A DNA stretch of 64,000 nt. Origin: RU20A sp042610495. Lineage in GTDB: Bacteria; Pseudomonadota; Alphaproteobacteria; Rhizobiales; Rhizobiaceae. Where the stretch lies: NCBI RefSeq assembly GCF_042610495.1, contig NZ_JBHGAP010000008.1, positions 131,569-195,568 on the forward strand, written 5' to 3'. A program made the position numbers and the translations under genes. Shown piece after piece: positions 25,432 through 34,208 of the stretch. The notes under the pieces are model-generated. The model was not told the DNA's origin. It was given only the letters and a program-made list of their open reading frames with translations, and did not search any database. The number at the start of each line of letters is the position of its first letter. The first letter of the stretch is position 1.

Positions 25432-26489
25432 TATTCCGTTCCTTCTTTGCGGGCAGCCGTAGACTTGAGAACTTCCTCTCCGATCGCCGAGAGGGGAAGC
25501 TGATGTTCCACGGCACCCATTTCGTAAGCGACGCGCGGCATGCCGTAGACGACACACGTCTTTTCGTTCTGCCCGAAGGTCCGGGCACCCGCTTTTCTCA
25601 TTTTCAACAGACCGGCGGCACCGTCGCGGCCCATGCCGGTCAGAATGACGCCAACAGAATTGCGGCCGGCGACGTCGGCCACGGAGTCAAAGAGCACATC
25701 CACCGACGGTCGATGGCCGTTCACAGGCCCCATATCCGCAAGCCGGCACGACGGTGACGAGGGATTGACGACCTGCAGATGACGTTCGCCGCCGGGCGCG
25801 AGGTAGACGCGGCCGATCTCGAGCCGCGCACCGTCCGTCGCCTCCTCCACCTGGGGCGCGCAGAGACGGTTCAGCCGGTCCGCGAAGCTCTTGGTGAAGG
25901 TATGCGGCATATGCTGGGTGATGACCGTCGGCGGGCAGTTCTTCGGGAACTTCTGCAGCACCGCGATCAGAGCCTCGACGCCGCCGGTCGATGCACCGAT
26001 CGCGATAATGCGGCGCGAGGCACGGTAGTCGGACTGCATGTTCACATTGGCCGCCTGCGGGGTTGCAAGGCGGTTGGTGCTGATCATCGTCTTGCGGTGC
26101 GAGCGGGCAGCCGCCTTCACCTTCTCGGCCAGTTCGCCGAACGGATGCGGATCACCCGGCAGCGGCTTGCCGACGCAATCGAAGGCGCCGATTTCAAGCG
26201 CGGCGATCGTGGCCTCGGCCCCCTTGTGGGTCAGCGTCGAGACCATGATCACGGGCATGGGGCGCAGGCGCATGATCTTGTCGAGAAATTCGAGGCCGTT
26301 CATGTTCGGCATCTCGATATCGAGCGTCACCACGTCGGGATCGAGCTCCTTGATGGCGGCGCGCGCCTGCATGGCGTCGGCCGCCTGGCCAACGACCCGG
26401 ACCTCCGGATCCGCACTGAGGACCGCCGTGATCAGCCCACGCATGGTGGGGCTGTCATCGACGACCAGGACTCTTGCTTGCGCCGTCAT
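25431..26489 (-). CDS. cheB: Chemoreceptor methylesterase CheB
   Basis: The start at 26489 (MTAQARVLVVDDSPTMRGLI) gives 352 residues. A receiver domain (Asp in VVTLDIEMPNMNGLEFLDKI) precedes a methylesterase domain whose Ser-His-Asp triad is visible in IIAIGASTGGVEALI, VITQHMPHTFTKSFA and LTGMGRDGAAGLLKM. It removes methyl groups from receptors after phosphorylation by CheA. It overlaps cheR by four bases and cheY2 by one. Confidence 0.97.
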   Translation of the reverse strand: MTAQARVLVVDDSPTMRGLITAVLSADPEVRVVGQAADAMQARAAIKELDPDVVTLDIEMPNMNGLEFLDKIMRLRPMPVIMVSTLTHKGAEATIAALEIGAFDCVGKPLPGDPHPFGELAEKVKAAARSHRKTMISTNRLATPQAANVNMQSDYRASRRIIAIGASTGGVEALIAVLQKFPKNCPPTVITQHMPHTFTKSFADRLNRLCAPQVEEATDGARLEIGRVYLAPGGERHLQVVNPSSPSCRLADMGPVNGHRPSVDVLFDSVADVAGRNSVGVILTGMGRDGAAGLLKMRKAGARTFGQNEKTCVVYGMPRVAYEMGAVEHQLPLSAIGEEVLKSTAARKEGTE

Positions 26490-27388
26490 GCGCGGCCTCC
26501 CTTGCCGGTGTACCGATAGGTGGTGATCCCGATATTGTCGAAGAGCGACTTGGCGTCGCCCGAGACACGCTCGGAATGACCGATGTAGAGATGTCCGCCG
26601 GGTTGCAGCATCTGCGCGAAGCGAGACCAGATCTTCATCTGGGTCGGCTCGTCGAAATAGATGACCACGTTGCGGCAGAAGATCACGTCGAACTGGCCCT
26701 TGAACGGCCACTGGCCGAGCAGGTTCAATTCGTTGAAGGTGATGAGCCGCTTGACCCTGGCATCGATCTGCCACTTGGGCCGACCATTGACGGAGACCTC
26801 CGAGAACCATTGCTTGCGCATGGCCGGGTTGACGGTCTCCAGGGCACCGGAATCATAGGCACCGGCCTTGGCGATCGCGAGGATCTTGGGGTCGATGTCT
26901 GTTGCGAGGATCTTGAAATCGTAATCGGCCACGTTCGGCAGCATGCCGAGGACGGTGAGCGCGATCGAATAGGGTTCCTGCCCGTCGGAGCAGGCGGCCG
27001 ACCAGATGCGCACGCGTCCGCCGGCCTTGGCACGGTTGATGAGTTCGGGCAGCACATCGCTCTTCAAATGGTCGAAGTGATGGTTCTCCCGGAAGAAGCG
27101 CGTAAAGTTGGTCGTGAGGTGCGAGAGCATGTCGCGCCGCTCGGCGGCACCGGCCTGGGACGAGACCAGGGCAACATATTCCTTGAACCCGCTCAGACCG
27201 AGATTGCGGATGTGCTTGGAGAGCCGGGAATAGACCAGCGAGGCCTTGGTCTCATTGAGATAGATGCCCGCGTCGGAATAGATCATCGTCGCGATCTCGT
27301 TGAGATCACGACGCGTCAACGGGTACTCGCCCGTGGCGAGGCACTCGTCGAGGGACTGGCGGCTGTCGATATGGGCAACGGCCATCAT
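26486..27388 (-). CDS. cheR: Chemoreceptor methyltransferase CheR
   Basis: The 300-residue methyltransferase has an N-terminal CheR helical domain (about 20-85) and a SAM-binding domain with RVRIWSAACSDGQEPYSIAL and DVIFCRNVVIYFDEPTQMKI, ending in the HLYIGHSERVSGDAKSLF region. It methylates receptor Glu residues and is the partner of CheB for adaptation. ATGs one codon apart at 27388 and 27385 are both possible starts; the four-base overlap with cheW favours coupling. Confidence 0.97.
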   Translation of the reverse strand: MMAVAHIDSRQSLDECLATGEYPLTRRDLNEIATMIYSDAGIYLNETKASLVYSRLSKHIRNLGLSGFKEYVALVSSQAGAAERRDMLSHLTTNFTRFFRENHHFDHLKSDVLPELINRAKAGGRVRIWSAACSDGQEPYSIALTVLGMLPNVADYDFKILATDIDPKILAIAKAGAYDSGALETVNPAMRKQWFSEVSVNGRPKWQIDARVKRLITFNELNLLGQWPFKGQFDVIFCRNVVIYFDEPTQMKIWSRFAQMLQPGGHLYIGHSERVSGDAKSLFDNIGITTYRYTGKGGRA

Positions 27389-27861
27389 GCCGCCTCGCTT
27401 TCGCTCTGGGGGAAGATGGCGTCGAGTTCGATGTAGCAGATCATCCGCTTCTCGATGGCGAGAATGCCGCGGGCGAAATTGCGTTCGAACTCCGAGGCCA
27501 CATCGGGGGTCGGCTGGATATTCTCATCGGTGATCGTCAGGATATCCGACACGGCATCCACGAGCAGGCCGACGACCTTGGTATTGACCTGGGCAACGAT
27601 GATGACGTGACGAACGGTCGGTTCGGCCGCCTTCATTCCCAGACGCATGGACAGATCGATGATCGGCAGGACGGCACCGCGCAGATTGATGACGCCCAGT
27701 ACATAGTAAGGCGCGTGCGGCATCGGCGTGGCTGGGGTCCAGCCACGGATTTCACGCACCGACATGATGTTCACGCAGAACTCCTGGTCACCGATCCGGA
27801 AAGCGATCAGCTCCCGGCTCCCCTGAACAAGATTTTTTGCGATGTTGCTCATGACACTCAA
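27385..27861 (-). CDS. cheW: Chemotaxis coupling protein CheW
   Basis: This 158-residue CheW has the hallmarks IAFRIGDQEFCVNIMSVREI, YYVLGVINLRGAVLPIIDLS and VVGLLVDAVSDILTITDENI. It links receptors to CheA. The operon copy between cheA and cheR agrees with the S. meliloti layout (cheW2 there). It begins 9 bases after the cheA stop. Confidence 0.97.
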   Translation of the reverse strand: MSVMSNIAKNLVQGSRELIAFRIGDQEFCVNIMSVREIRGWTPATPMPHAPYYVLGVINLRGAVLPIIDLSMRLGMKAAEPTVRHVIIVAQVNTKVVGLLVDAVSDILTITDENIQPTPDVASEFERNFARGILAIEKRMICYIELDAIFPQSESEAA

Positions 27862-27870
27862 CCCTGAAAC

Positions 27871-30180
27871 TTAACCTGCTGCTGCAAGCGAACTGTCAGA
27901 CCGGAGGGGCTGGCCACGCGAGGCTGCAACGATCGCATCAACATCGAGAATGAGCGCGACGCGTCCATCACCGAGGATTGTTGCGGCCGCAATGCCCGGC
28001 ACGTGGGTGTAGTTGGCCTCGAGGCTCTTGATGACCACCTGGCGCTGGCCCTGGATGGCATCGACCATCAGTGCGCGCTGGCCACCGCCTTCGGACTCCA
28101 CGAGAAGCGCGACACCCTCCACCGGATTGGCCTGCTGGTAGCGGAAGTTGAGTATCCGGCCGACATCGACCAGCGGGCAGAAGGAGTTGCGGATCGAGAT
28201 CAGCCGCTGGTTGGAACCGAAGGAATGGATCGCCGCTGCCTCGGGCTGCAGCGTCTCGACGATGGCCGTGAGCGGCACGACGAGCGTCTGGCCGGCCACC
28301 GTGACGACCATGCCGTCGAGGACGGCGAGCGTCAGCGGCAGGCTCATGGTGAAGGTCGAGCCGTTGCCGGGGCGCGAGGAGATCGAGATGCGGCCACCAA
28401 GGGCCTGGATCGAGCGCTTGACCACGTCCATGCCGACCCCGCGGCCGGAGATGTCCGAGATTTTGTCGGCCGTGGAGAAGCCCGGCATGAAGATCAGGTT
28501 GTCGATTTCCTCGTCCGACAGATTGGCGTCGGCGGCGATGAGATCGTTGTCGATCGCCTTCTGGCGAACCTTCTCGCGGTTGATACCGGCGCCGTCGTCG
28601 ACAAGCTCGATGACGATGCGGCCCGAGCGATGCTTGGCGGTGAGCTTGACGGTGCCTTCCGGGTTCTTGCCGGCGGCGACGCGCTTTTCGGGCGTTTCGA
28701 TGCCATGGTCCACGGCATTGCGGATCATGTGGGTCAGCGGCTCGGCCAGCTTGTCGATGACCGTCTTGTCCACTTCGGTGTTTTCACCTTCCGTGACGAG
28801 GCGGATCGACTTTCCGACCATGTCGGCGACTTCCCGGACGATACGCGACATGCGCTGGAAGACGGGCTTCACAGGCTGGGCGCGGATGGCCATCACCGAG
28901 TCCTGGATCTCGCGGGTCAGCTGCTGGAGTTCTTCCAGACCCATGTTGATCGAGGAGGTGCCGTTGGTGTCGTTCTCCACGACGCTCTGGGAGAGCATCG
29001 CCTGGTTGATCACAAGTTCGCCGACGAGGTTGATGAGGCGATCGACGCGGTCGAGATCGACGCGGATCGTCGGGGTGCCAGCGGCAGCCTGGGCGGCGGC
29101 GGCATTGTTGGCGGCGGCAGAGGGTGCGGCGCGCTGTTCGGCCGGCTGCCGTGCAGCCTGGCCGGCCATTTCGACAACCTTGGTGGCGGTCGTGGCGGCA
29201 GCAACGGCGGCGTGCTGGTCGTCCTGACCGCGACCGGCCAGATGTTCCTCTTCCTCCACGACGCCGATCGGGCGCTCGTGGTCTTCAGGCTCCTCGAGCA
29301 GGGCCAGATCGAAGGGAATCGGCTGCATCGGCATGTCGTCATCGGCCGGCTGGTCGACATTGGTGATGTCGGTGACGTCGAGATCGCAATCCCATTCGGC
29401 GAATTCGAAGACGGTGCGAATGCCTTCCTCGCCCTTGTCCGTCTTTACCTGGATCTTCCAGCTGAGATAGGCGCGCTCGGGGTTCATCTCCTCGAGCGTC
29501 GGGAGTTCGTCGCTGTTGCAGTAGATGCTCATTTCGCCGATCTTGGAAAGATCGCGCAGAAGGAGCGTGGCATCGTTGCCCTTTGCGAAGAGCTCCGACT
29601 TCGGCTTGAAGATCACCTCGAAGGTCGGGGTGACCATCAGGACTTCGCCTTCATCGACGGCGGTGTCGAATTCGTCGAAGGAGAAGCCAATCGGCTGGAA
29701 GCCGTCTTCGTTGGTTGCGGCCGGAGCAGCGGCAGCGGGTGCGACCGGCTCGGGGGCCGCGGGCTTGGCGACCGGCGCCTCGACGGCAACCGGGATTTCG
29801 CCGGCCGCCAGCGCCTCAAGTTCGCGGATCAGTTGCTTGCTGCGCGCCTGATCCACCGAGCCGCCGTCACGGGCGGCATTGGTCAGGTCGGCGAGAACGT
29901 CCGCCGATTTCAGCATCACCTTCAGGACTTCCGGCCCGGGCTCGAGCTTGTTGGATCGAACGCAATCAAGAGTCGTCTCGAAAACGTGGGCAAAGGCCAC
30001 GAGATCGTCGAGGCCGAACGCACCCGCGCCACCCTTGATCGAGTGGACGGCGCGGAAGACGGCATTGACCGTTTCCGGGTCACGATCGCCATCGTTCAGC
30101 TTCAGAAGACCCGATTCCAGTTCCGCGAGCTGCTCTTCGCACTCCTGGAAAAAGATCTCTTTGATTTCGTTCATATCCAT
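27871..30180 (-). CDS. cheA: Chemotaxis histidine kinase CheA
   Basis: At 769 residues this is a complete CheA: Hpt domain with phosphorylated His in VNAVFRAVHSIKGGAGAFGL, an Ala/Pro linker, a P2-like region (about 165-280), dimerisation domain (DRVDRLINLVGELVINQAML), ATPase with N box LTHMIRNAVDHGIETPEKR and G boxes (ISDISGRGVGMDVVKRSIQ), and the C-terminal CheW-like domain. It phosphorylates both CheY proteins and CheB. It follows cheY1 by 15 bases. Confidence 0.97.
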   Translation of the reverse strand: MDMNEIKEIFFQECEEQLAELESGLLKLNDGDRDPETVNAVFRAVHSIKGGAGAFGLDDLVAFAHVFETTLDCVRSNKLEPGPEVLKVMLKSADVLADLTNAARDGGSVDQARSKQLIRELEALAAGEIPVAVEAPVAKPAAPEPVAPAAAAPAATNEDGFQPIGFSFDEFDTAVDEGEVLMVTPTFEVIFKPKSELFAKGNDATLLLRDLSKIGEMSIYCNSDELPTLEEMNPERAYLSWKIQVKTDKGEEGIRTVFEFAEWDCDLDVTDITNVDQPADDDMPMQPIPFDLALLEEPEDHERPIGVVEEEEHLAGRGQDDQHAAVAAATTATKVVEMAGQAARQPAEQRAAPSAAANNAAAAQAAAGTPTIRVDLDRVDRLINLVGELVINQAMLSQSVVENDTNGTSSINMGLEELQQLTREIQDSVMAIRAQPVKPVFQRMSRIVREVADMVGKSIRLVTEGENTEVDKTVIDKLAEPLTHMIRNAVDHGIETPEKRVAAGKNPEGTVKLTAKHRSGRIVIELVDDGAGINREKVRQKAIDNDLIAADANLSDEEIDNLIFMPGFSTADKISDISGRGVGMDVVKRSIQALGGRISISSRPGNGSTFTMSLPLTLAVLDGMVVTVAGQTLVVPLTAIVETLQPEAAAIHSFGSNQRLISIRNSFCPLVDVGRILNFRYQQANPVEGVALLVESEGGGQRALMVDAIQGQRQVVIKSLEANYTHVPGIAAATILGDGRVALILDVDAIVAASRGQPLRSDSSLAAAG

Positions 30181-30195
30181 GGGGAAAATCCTGGA

Positions 30196-30561
30196 TTAGG
30201 CGGTTACACGTTCGATGGCATCGATCAGCTTGGTCGGATCGAAGGGCTTCACGATCCAGCCGGTGGCGCCGGCCTGGCGTGCGCGGTTCTTCTTTTCCGC
30301 ATCGCTTTCGGTGGTCAGAACGAGGATGGGGACGGCCCGGTACTTGTCGTTGCGGCGCACGCCCTCGATGAAGCCGAAGCCGTCGAGGCGCGGCATGTTG
30401 ATGTCGGTGACGATGACATCGGGATTGGCTTCTTCGAGAACTTCGAGGCCCTCGACGCCGTCTTCGGCCTGATAGGTCTCGAAGCCGGCATTGTTCAGCG
30501 TCACCAGAAGCATGTTCCGGATCGTGCGGGAGTCATCGACCGTAAGAACCTTTTTCTTCAT
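30196..30561 (-). CDS. cheY1: Chemotaxis response regulator CheY1
   Basis: This 121-residue single-domain receiver contains the acidic pocket LTVDDSRTIRNML, phosphoacceptor Asp in VIVTDINMPRLDGFGFIEG, Thr in LVLTTESDAE and Lys in GWIVKPFDP. Position between cheS and cheA matches the S. meliloti phosphate-sink CheY1. It begins two bases after the cheS stop. Confidence 0.95.
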   Translation of the reverse strand: MKKKVLTVDDSRTIRNMLLVTLNNAGFETYQAEDGVEGLEVLEEANPDVIVTDINMPRLDGFGFIEGVRRNDKYRAVPILVLTTESDAEKKNRARQAGATGWIVKPFDPTKLIDAIERVTA

Positions 30562-30563
30562 TT

Positions 30564-30857
30564 CTAAATCTCCTTAGCCGTCAGATGATCGAAATTGATG
30601 CCGATCAGCTGCGTGGTTTTCGTGAAAGCCTCGGACACCTTGGAGAAGGTGAAAGGCTGTTTTTCGTTTTGCCAGGTGCGCGACGCGGCCAAGAGAACCT
30701 GCACGCAAAGCGTCCCGGTCCGCTCCACGGCGGATGCATCGATGGTGACGGCGTGGCCGCGAGCGGCCGTAAAGGACTGGTGGAGCGCGGTGGCTTCGTT
30801 CATGTCGAGCACCGGCTTCAGAACAATGGTCTTCGAAGCAGTTTTTCTGGGCGCCAT
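30564..30857 (-). CDS. cheS: CheS, STAS-like chemotaxis protein
   Basis: This 97-residue protein has a STAS-like pattern: hydrophobic strand KTIVLKPVLDMNEATALHQS, then AVTIDASAVERTGTLCVQVL in the place where anti-sigma antagonists carry their regulatory Ser/Thr. In S. meliloti the 97-residue CheS binds CheA and speeds removal of phosphate through the CheY1 sink. Size, order and fold agree. The STAS assignment comes from the residue pattern only. Confidence 0.85.
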   Translation of the reverse strand: MAPRKTASKTIVLKPVLDMNEATALHQSFTAARGHAVTIDASAVERTGTLCVQVLLAASRTWQNEKQPFTFSKVSEAFTKTTQLIGINFDHLTAKEI

Positions 30858-30984
30858 TAGCTACTGTCCCTTTCCCGAGGCGGTGAAGTGGCGGGGAAGA
30901 TTTCCCACGACCGGCGGCATGCCCCCTCGGGGCGGGCCCTGCGGTTCAAAAGCGCGGCGGCGCGAGGCCACCATCCGGATCGTC

Positions 30985-32646
30985 TCACGCATGGCGCGAT
31001 CCTCCGGCAGCCAGACGGCGCGGCGTTTCAAGCGCGCCATCGAGAAAGGAAAGCTCGTCATCGGCCGCATCGGCGTCGACGGGGACGAGTGCAGCGGCGG
31101 CACGGGCGCGCCCGGAACCACTCGGATGGGCCGCCACACGCTGGGCGTCCTGGTAAGCGGGGCGCTCGACCTGGAAGCTGCGGATCGTCGCGCCCAGTTC
31201 GAGAATGACGGTGGCGAGATCGCCGGTGGCCTGCCCGGCCTCGCCGGCGCGACGGGCCGTCTGGCCGACAGCCTGCGAGAGATCGCCGATGTCGCGGGTT
31301 GCCTCGTCGAGCGCGGCCACGTGGCGGTTCGCGTCCGCAGAGATGGTCGCCATCGACTGGTTGATGCCGGTGACCTGGCCGACGATGGCACTGATGGCAT
31401 CCTGGGTGCGACCGACGATCTTCACGCCGGTCTCGACCTGGGACTTGGTATCGGAAACCAGCTGCTTGATCTCGCGCGCGGCATCACCGGAGCGCTGGGC
31501 AAGGGCGCGGACCTCTTGGGCGACGACGGCAAAGCCGCGACCGCTGTCGCCGGCGCGCGCCGCCTCGATGCCCGCATTCAGCGCCAGCAGGTTGGTCTGG
31601 AAGGCGATCTCGTCGATGACGCCGATGATCTGGCCGATCTTTTCGGCAGAGCTTTCGATATCCGCCATGGCGGCGATGGCCTGGCCGGCGACGGCACCGC
31701 TCGCCTCGACGCTTTCGCGCGCCGTGCCGGCATCGCGCTCGGTGTCGCGGATACGTGCTGCGCCGCTGCGCAGGGCGTCTGCCATTTCGGCCAGCGTCGT
31801 CTGACGCTCGGCGAGACGTTCCGACTGCTCGGCAGCGCTCTCGGCCAGGCGTCCTGTGTCTTCGGCGATGGATGCAGCCAGCGTTCCGGCACGCTCGGCC
31901 TTTGCGCGACCTTCCAGGCAGAAGTTGCGCAGATCGTCCAGGGCTTCATTGAAGGTCTCCACCAGCGGACGGTGGTTGCCGGCCGTATCGGCATTGGCGC
32001 GAACGGCGAGATTGCGCTCGCGAAGGGCGCGGACGACATCGCCGAACAGCGCGTCGGTCGCGGCCTCGTCCTCGGCATGCTGCTCGTTCAACTGGCGCTG
32101 GTGACCGAGACGCAGATCGTTGAAACGCAGCGAGACGGCGATTTCCAGATCGACGAAGGCCATGCGCAGCACGCCGGCCAGAAGCGACTGCAGCTCCTCG
32201 CGACGGGACTTTCCGGCGCCGAACATGCCGCGCGGCCAGAATTCATCGACGAGCTGGCTGACGAGATGCTCAACGACCACGGCATGGCCCGCCACCTGCC
32301 AGCGGGGCTCGATGCCCATGCGGGCCTGCGCATCGGCAAGCACCTTGACGCGCTCGGCGTAAAGACTGTCGAAGCGTGCGTCGGTCAGGACGCTCCAGTG
32401 CGAAAGATGAAGATCGTGCAGCCTGTCCAGCGCACGTTCGCTCTTGAAGACACGGCCGGCATCGCGGCTCGTCTGGATACGGTGGAAGTGATCCCGCAGC
32501 GCGACATCGACGCGCTCGGACAGGGAGGTGCGATGGGCGCGGATCGCGCCGCAGCCCGCCTCGTCGAGGCCGGCAAAGCGCAAACGGTCCTGCAGGCTGC
32601 CTGCCCGCTCCCGTCCCGCCTGTTCCTGTGCCTGGCCCTGATCCAC
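30985..32646 (-). CDS. Soluble globin-coupled chemoreceptor (MCP)
   Basis: This 553-residue receptor has no transmembrane segment. The N-terminal half (about 10-180) looks like a protoglobin/globin-coupled sensor domain, with MGIEPRW matching the helix after the haem-proximal site. The C-terminal half is a methyl-accepting domain with the tip sequence IGVIDEIAFQTNLLALNAGI and RALAQRSGDAAREIKQLV. At the position expected for the proximal His the sequence reads LADAQARMG, so Gln replaces His. It heads the che operon like IcpA in S. meliloti. There is no classical C-terminal pentapeptide for CheR binding. Confidence 0.93.
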   Translation of the reverse strand: MDQGQAQEQAGRERAGSLQDRLRFAGLDEAGCGAIRAHRTSLSERVDVALRDHFHRIQTSRDAGRVFKSERALDRLHDLHLSHWSVLTDARFDSLYAERVKVLADAQARMGIEPRWQVAGHAVVVEHLVSQLVDEFWPRGMFGAGKSRREELQSLLAGVLRMAFVDLEIAVSLRFNDLRLGHQRQLNEQHAEDEAATDALFGDVVRALRERNLAVRANADTAGNHRPLVETFNEALDDLRNFCLEGRAKAERAGTLAASIAEDTGRLAESAAEQSERLAERQTTLAEMADALRSGAARIRDTERDAGTARESVEASGAVAGQAIAAMADIESSAEKIGQIIGVIDEIAFQTNLLALNAGIEAARAGDSGRGFAVVAQEVRALAQRSGDAAREIKQLVSDTKSQVETGVKIVGRTQDAISAIVGQVTGINQSMATISADANRHVAALDEATRDIGDLSQAVGQTARRAGEAGQATGDLATVILELGATIRSFQVERPAYQDAQRVAAHPSGSGRARAAAALVPVDADAADDELSFLDGALETPRRLAAGGSRHA

Positions 32647-33035
32647 TCTGTTCCCCGGTCTTCAGAAGTGCATGTCGTTGGGGACTTGCGGGCTCTTGTC
32701 GTGCCTCTCCGTCGCGCGTTTGCGCGCAATCGAGGGGCAGTGACCCTTGCTTTTCTGGTCCCACGAAAATGTCAGATAGAAGTGCCATACCGGACCGAGA
32801 CCGGTGCAACGAAGCGGCGTCATGCCAAGGCGGGAGATCGGACGTCACCCATTCCGACGTGCAAGACAATGTTTATGGTTAATTCCTTGCTTGAAGGTTA
32901 ACGAAAGCCCCCCACCGCTCGTCCTTTCGGATATGCTCACATGACCAGAAGCACGGGTTTGCAAGGGTTTCATCAGTTTCGGGCAAGCGGCTCCTGCGAG
33001 TGTCAGGGATGGCAATGATCGCCCGGAGAAGGACC

Positions 33036-33149
33036 ATGATCGTTCTGACTTTAACGGCCGCGCTGCTCGGCTCGCTTTCGGCCATGGCCATCGGCATGCA
33101 TGCGCGGCTTGCCGGTCGCTCGCAACCGGCTGAGAAGCCTCACTTCTGA
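33036..33149 (+). CDS. Small putative membrane protein (37 aa)
   Basis: A short frame starts at ATG 33036, preceded by GGAGAAGG six bases away (an in-frame ATG at 33015 would add seven residues). The peptide MIVLTLTAALLGSLSAMAIG is one hydrophobic helix followed by a basic tail. It lies alone between the chemoreceptor promoter region and the DeoR gene. The good ribosome site and one clean helix support it; no homologue is known to me. Confidence 0.4.
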   Translation: MIVLTLTAALLGSLSAMAIGMHARLAGRSQPAEKPHF

Positions 33150-33200
33150 CAAATCGACAGCCCGGCTCTCGGGGCCAAAACCGCCATGCGCGGATGTGGC

Positions 33201-34004
33201 TCAGCCTGTTCCATCGGAACGACCGGCCGCGAGATCTTCGGCCACCACGAGACGAACGCCGGCCGCTTCCAGCATACGTGCATCGCGATCCTCGACATTC
33301 CAGTCGGTAATCACGGTCGCAATCCTGTCCAGTCCGCACAGGATGAGGCTGGAGCGGTGACGGAACTTCGAGGAATCGATCAGCACGACCAGTTCATCGG
33401 CCTGGCTGATCAGCTTCTGCTCGGCCTGGATCAACAGCGGGTCCGTCTCCATCAATCCGAGCGGCCCGAGCCCCTGGGCGCCCATGAACATGCGCCGCGC
33501 ATAGAAGTTGCGCGTGACGTCATTGTCGAAGGGGCTCAGAATGATGTTGTGCTCGCGGTAGACCGTGCCTCCGGAGAGCATCACCGTATTCTTCGAGTGC
33601 TTGATCAGGTGTTCTGCAATCGGGAAGGAATTGGTGAAGACCGTCATGCGCCGGCTGGCGAGCGGATGGACCATCGGAAAGGTCGTGGTCCCGCCATTGA
33701 TGATGATGGGCTCGCCATCCTCGCAGAGGGCCACTGCGGCGCGGGCGATCGCATTCTTCTCACGCGCGTTCAGGCTTTCGTTGACGGCATAGGGACGGCC
33801 GGCAAGGCCAATGACCGCGGGTGGCGCAAGGGCTTCCGCGCCGCCGCGAACACGCCGCAGCCGCTTTTGCAGGTGGAGGGCCGCAATGTCGCGCCGGATC
33901 GTCGCTTCCGAGCTTCCCGTCAGCTCCACCAGTGCGGAAACTGTCGCCACGGGTTGCTGCTGGACGGCCGACAGAATGATCCGATGGCGTTCCTTCTCAT
34001 GCAT
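33201..34004 (-). CDS. rhaR: DeoR-family regulator of the rhamnose genes
   Basis: The 267-residue repressor has an N-terminal winged helix (about 5-57: ERHRIILSAVQQQPVATVSA, then SSEATIRRDIAALHLQKRL) and a C-terminal sugar-phosphate-sensing DeoRC domain (about 75-240; AVALCEDGEPIIINGGTTTF). It is divergent from rhaD, with operator-like repeats between. In R. leguminosarum the DeoR-type RhaR controls rhamnose use. The assignment to rhamnose here rests on the divergent arrangement. Confidence 0.85.
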   Translation of the reverse strand: MHEKERHRIILSAVQQQPVATVSALVELTGSSEATIRRDIAALHLQKRLRRVRGGAEALAPPAVIGLAGRPYAVNESLNAREKNAIARAAVALCEDGEPIIINGGTTTFPMVHPLASRRMTVFTNSFPIAEHLIKHSKNTVMLSGGTVYREHNIILSPFDNDVTRNFYARRMFMGAQGLGPLGLMETDPLLIQAEQKLISQADELVVLIDSSKFRHRSSLILCGLDRIATVITDWNVEDRDARMLEAAGVRLVVAEDLAAGRSDGTG

Positions 34005-34048
34005 GCCTGCCCCCTTTCTGCGTGATCATCCTTGATGCCCAAATGAGC

Positions 34049-34124
34049 AATGTCAATCAAAAGCGCGCAACAGACGCCTTATTTGACGATTTATGATCGT
34101 TTATGATTGTTCTTGATTGACATT
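34049..34124. promoter_or_regulatory. rhaR-rhaD divergent operator region
   Basis: AATGTCAATCAA at 34049-34060 is exactly inverted as TTGATTGACATT at 34113-34124. Just inside the right arm are three 10-base direct repeats at 34091-34120 (TTATGATCGT, TTATGATTGT, TCTTGATTGA). DeoR-family proteins bind such helically phased repeats. The arms are one repeat each, facing both genes, so looping or dual repression is possible. Confidence 0.65.
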
Positions 34125-34208
34125 CGCCAGCAGCCCGTGGAATCCTGCAGCATCGACAGTCGGCGCCTTGACCGGCTGCACATCTCTTTCCTGGGGAGGA
34201 ATCTCAAG

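Noticed and set aside
28003..30567. An 854-codon open frame on the plus strand over cheA
   Set aside because: Antisense to cheA, which has complete domain structure. The frame is an artefact of high G+C codon use, with Asp/Arg/Gly/His-rich low-complexity sequence.
30595..32901. A 768-codon open frame on the plus strand over the chemoreceptor
   Set aside because: Antisense to the MCP gene; no domain is seen, and the composition is that of reverse-complemented G+C-rich codons.
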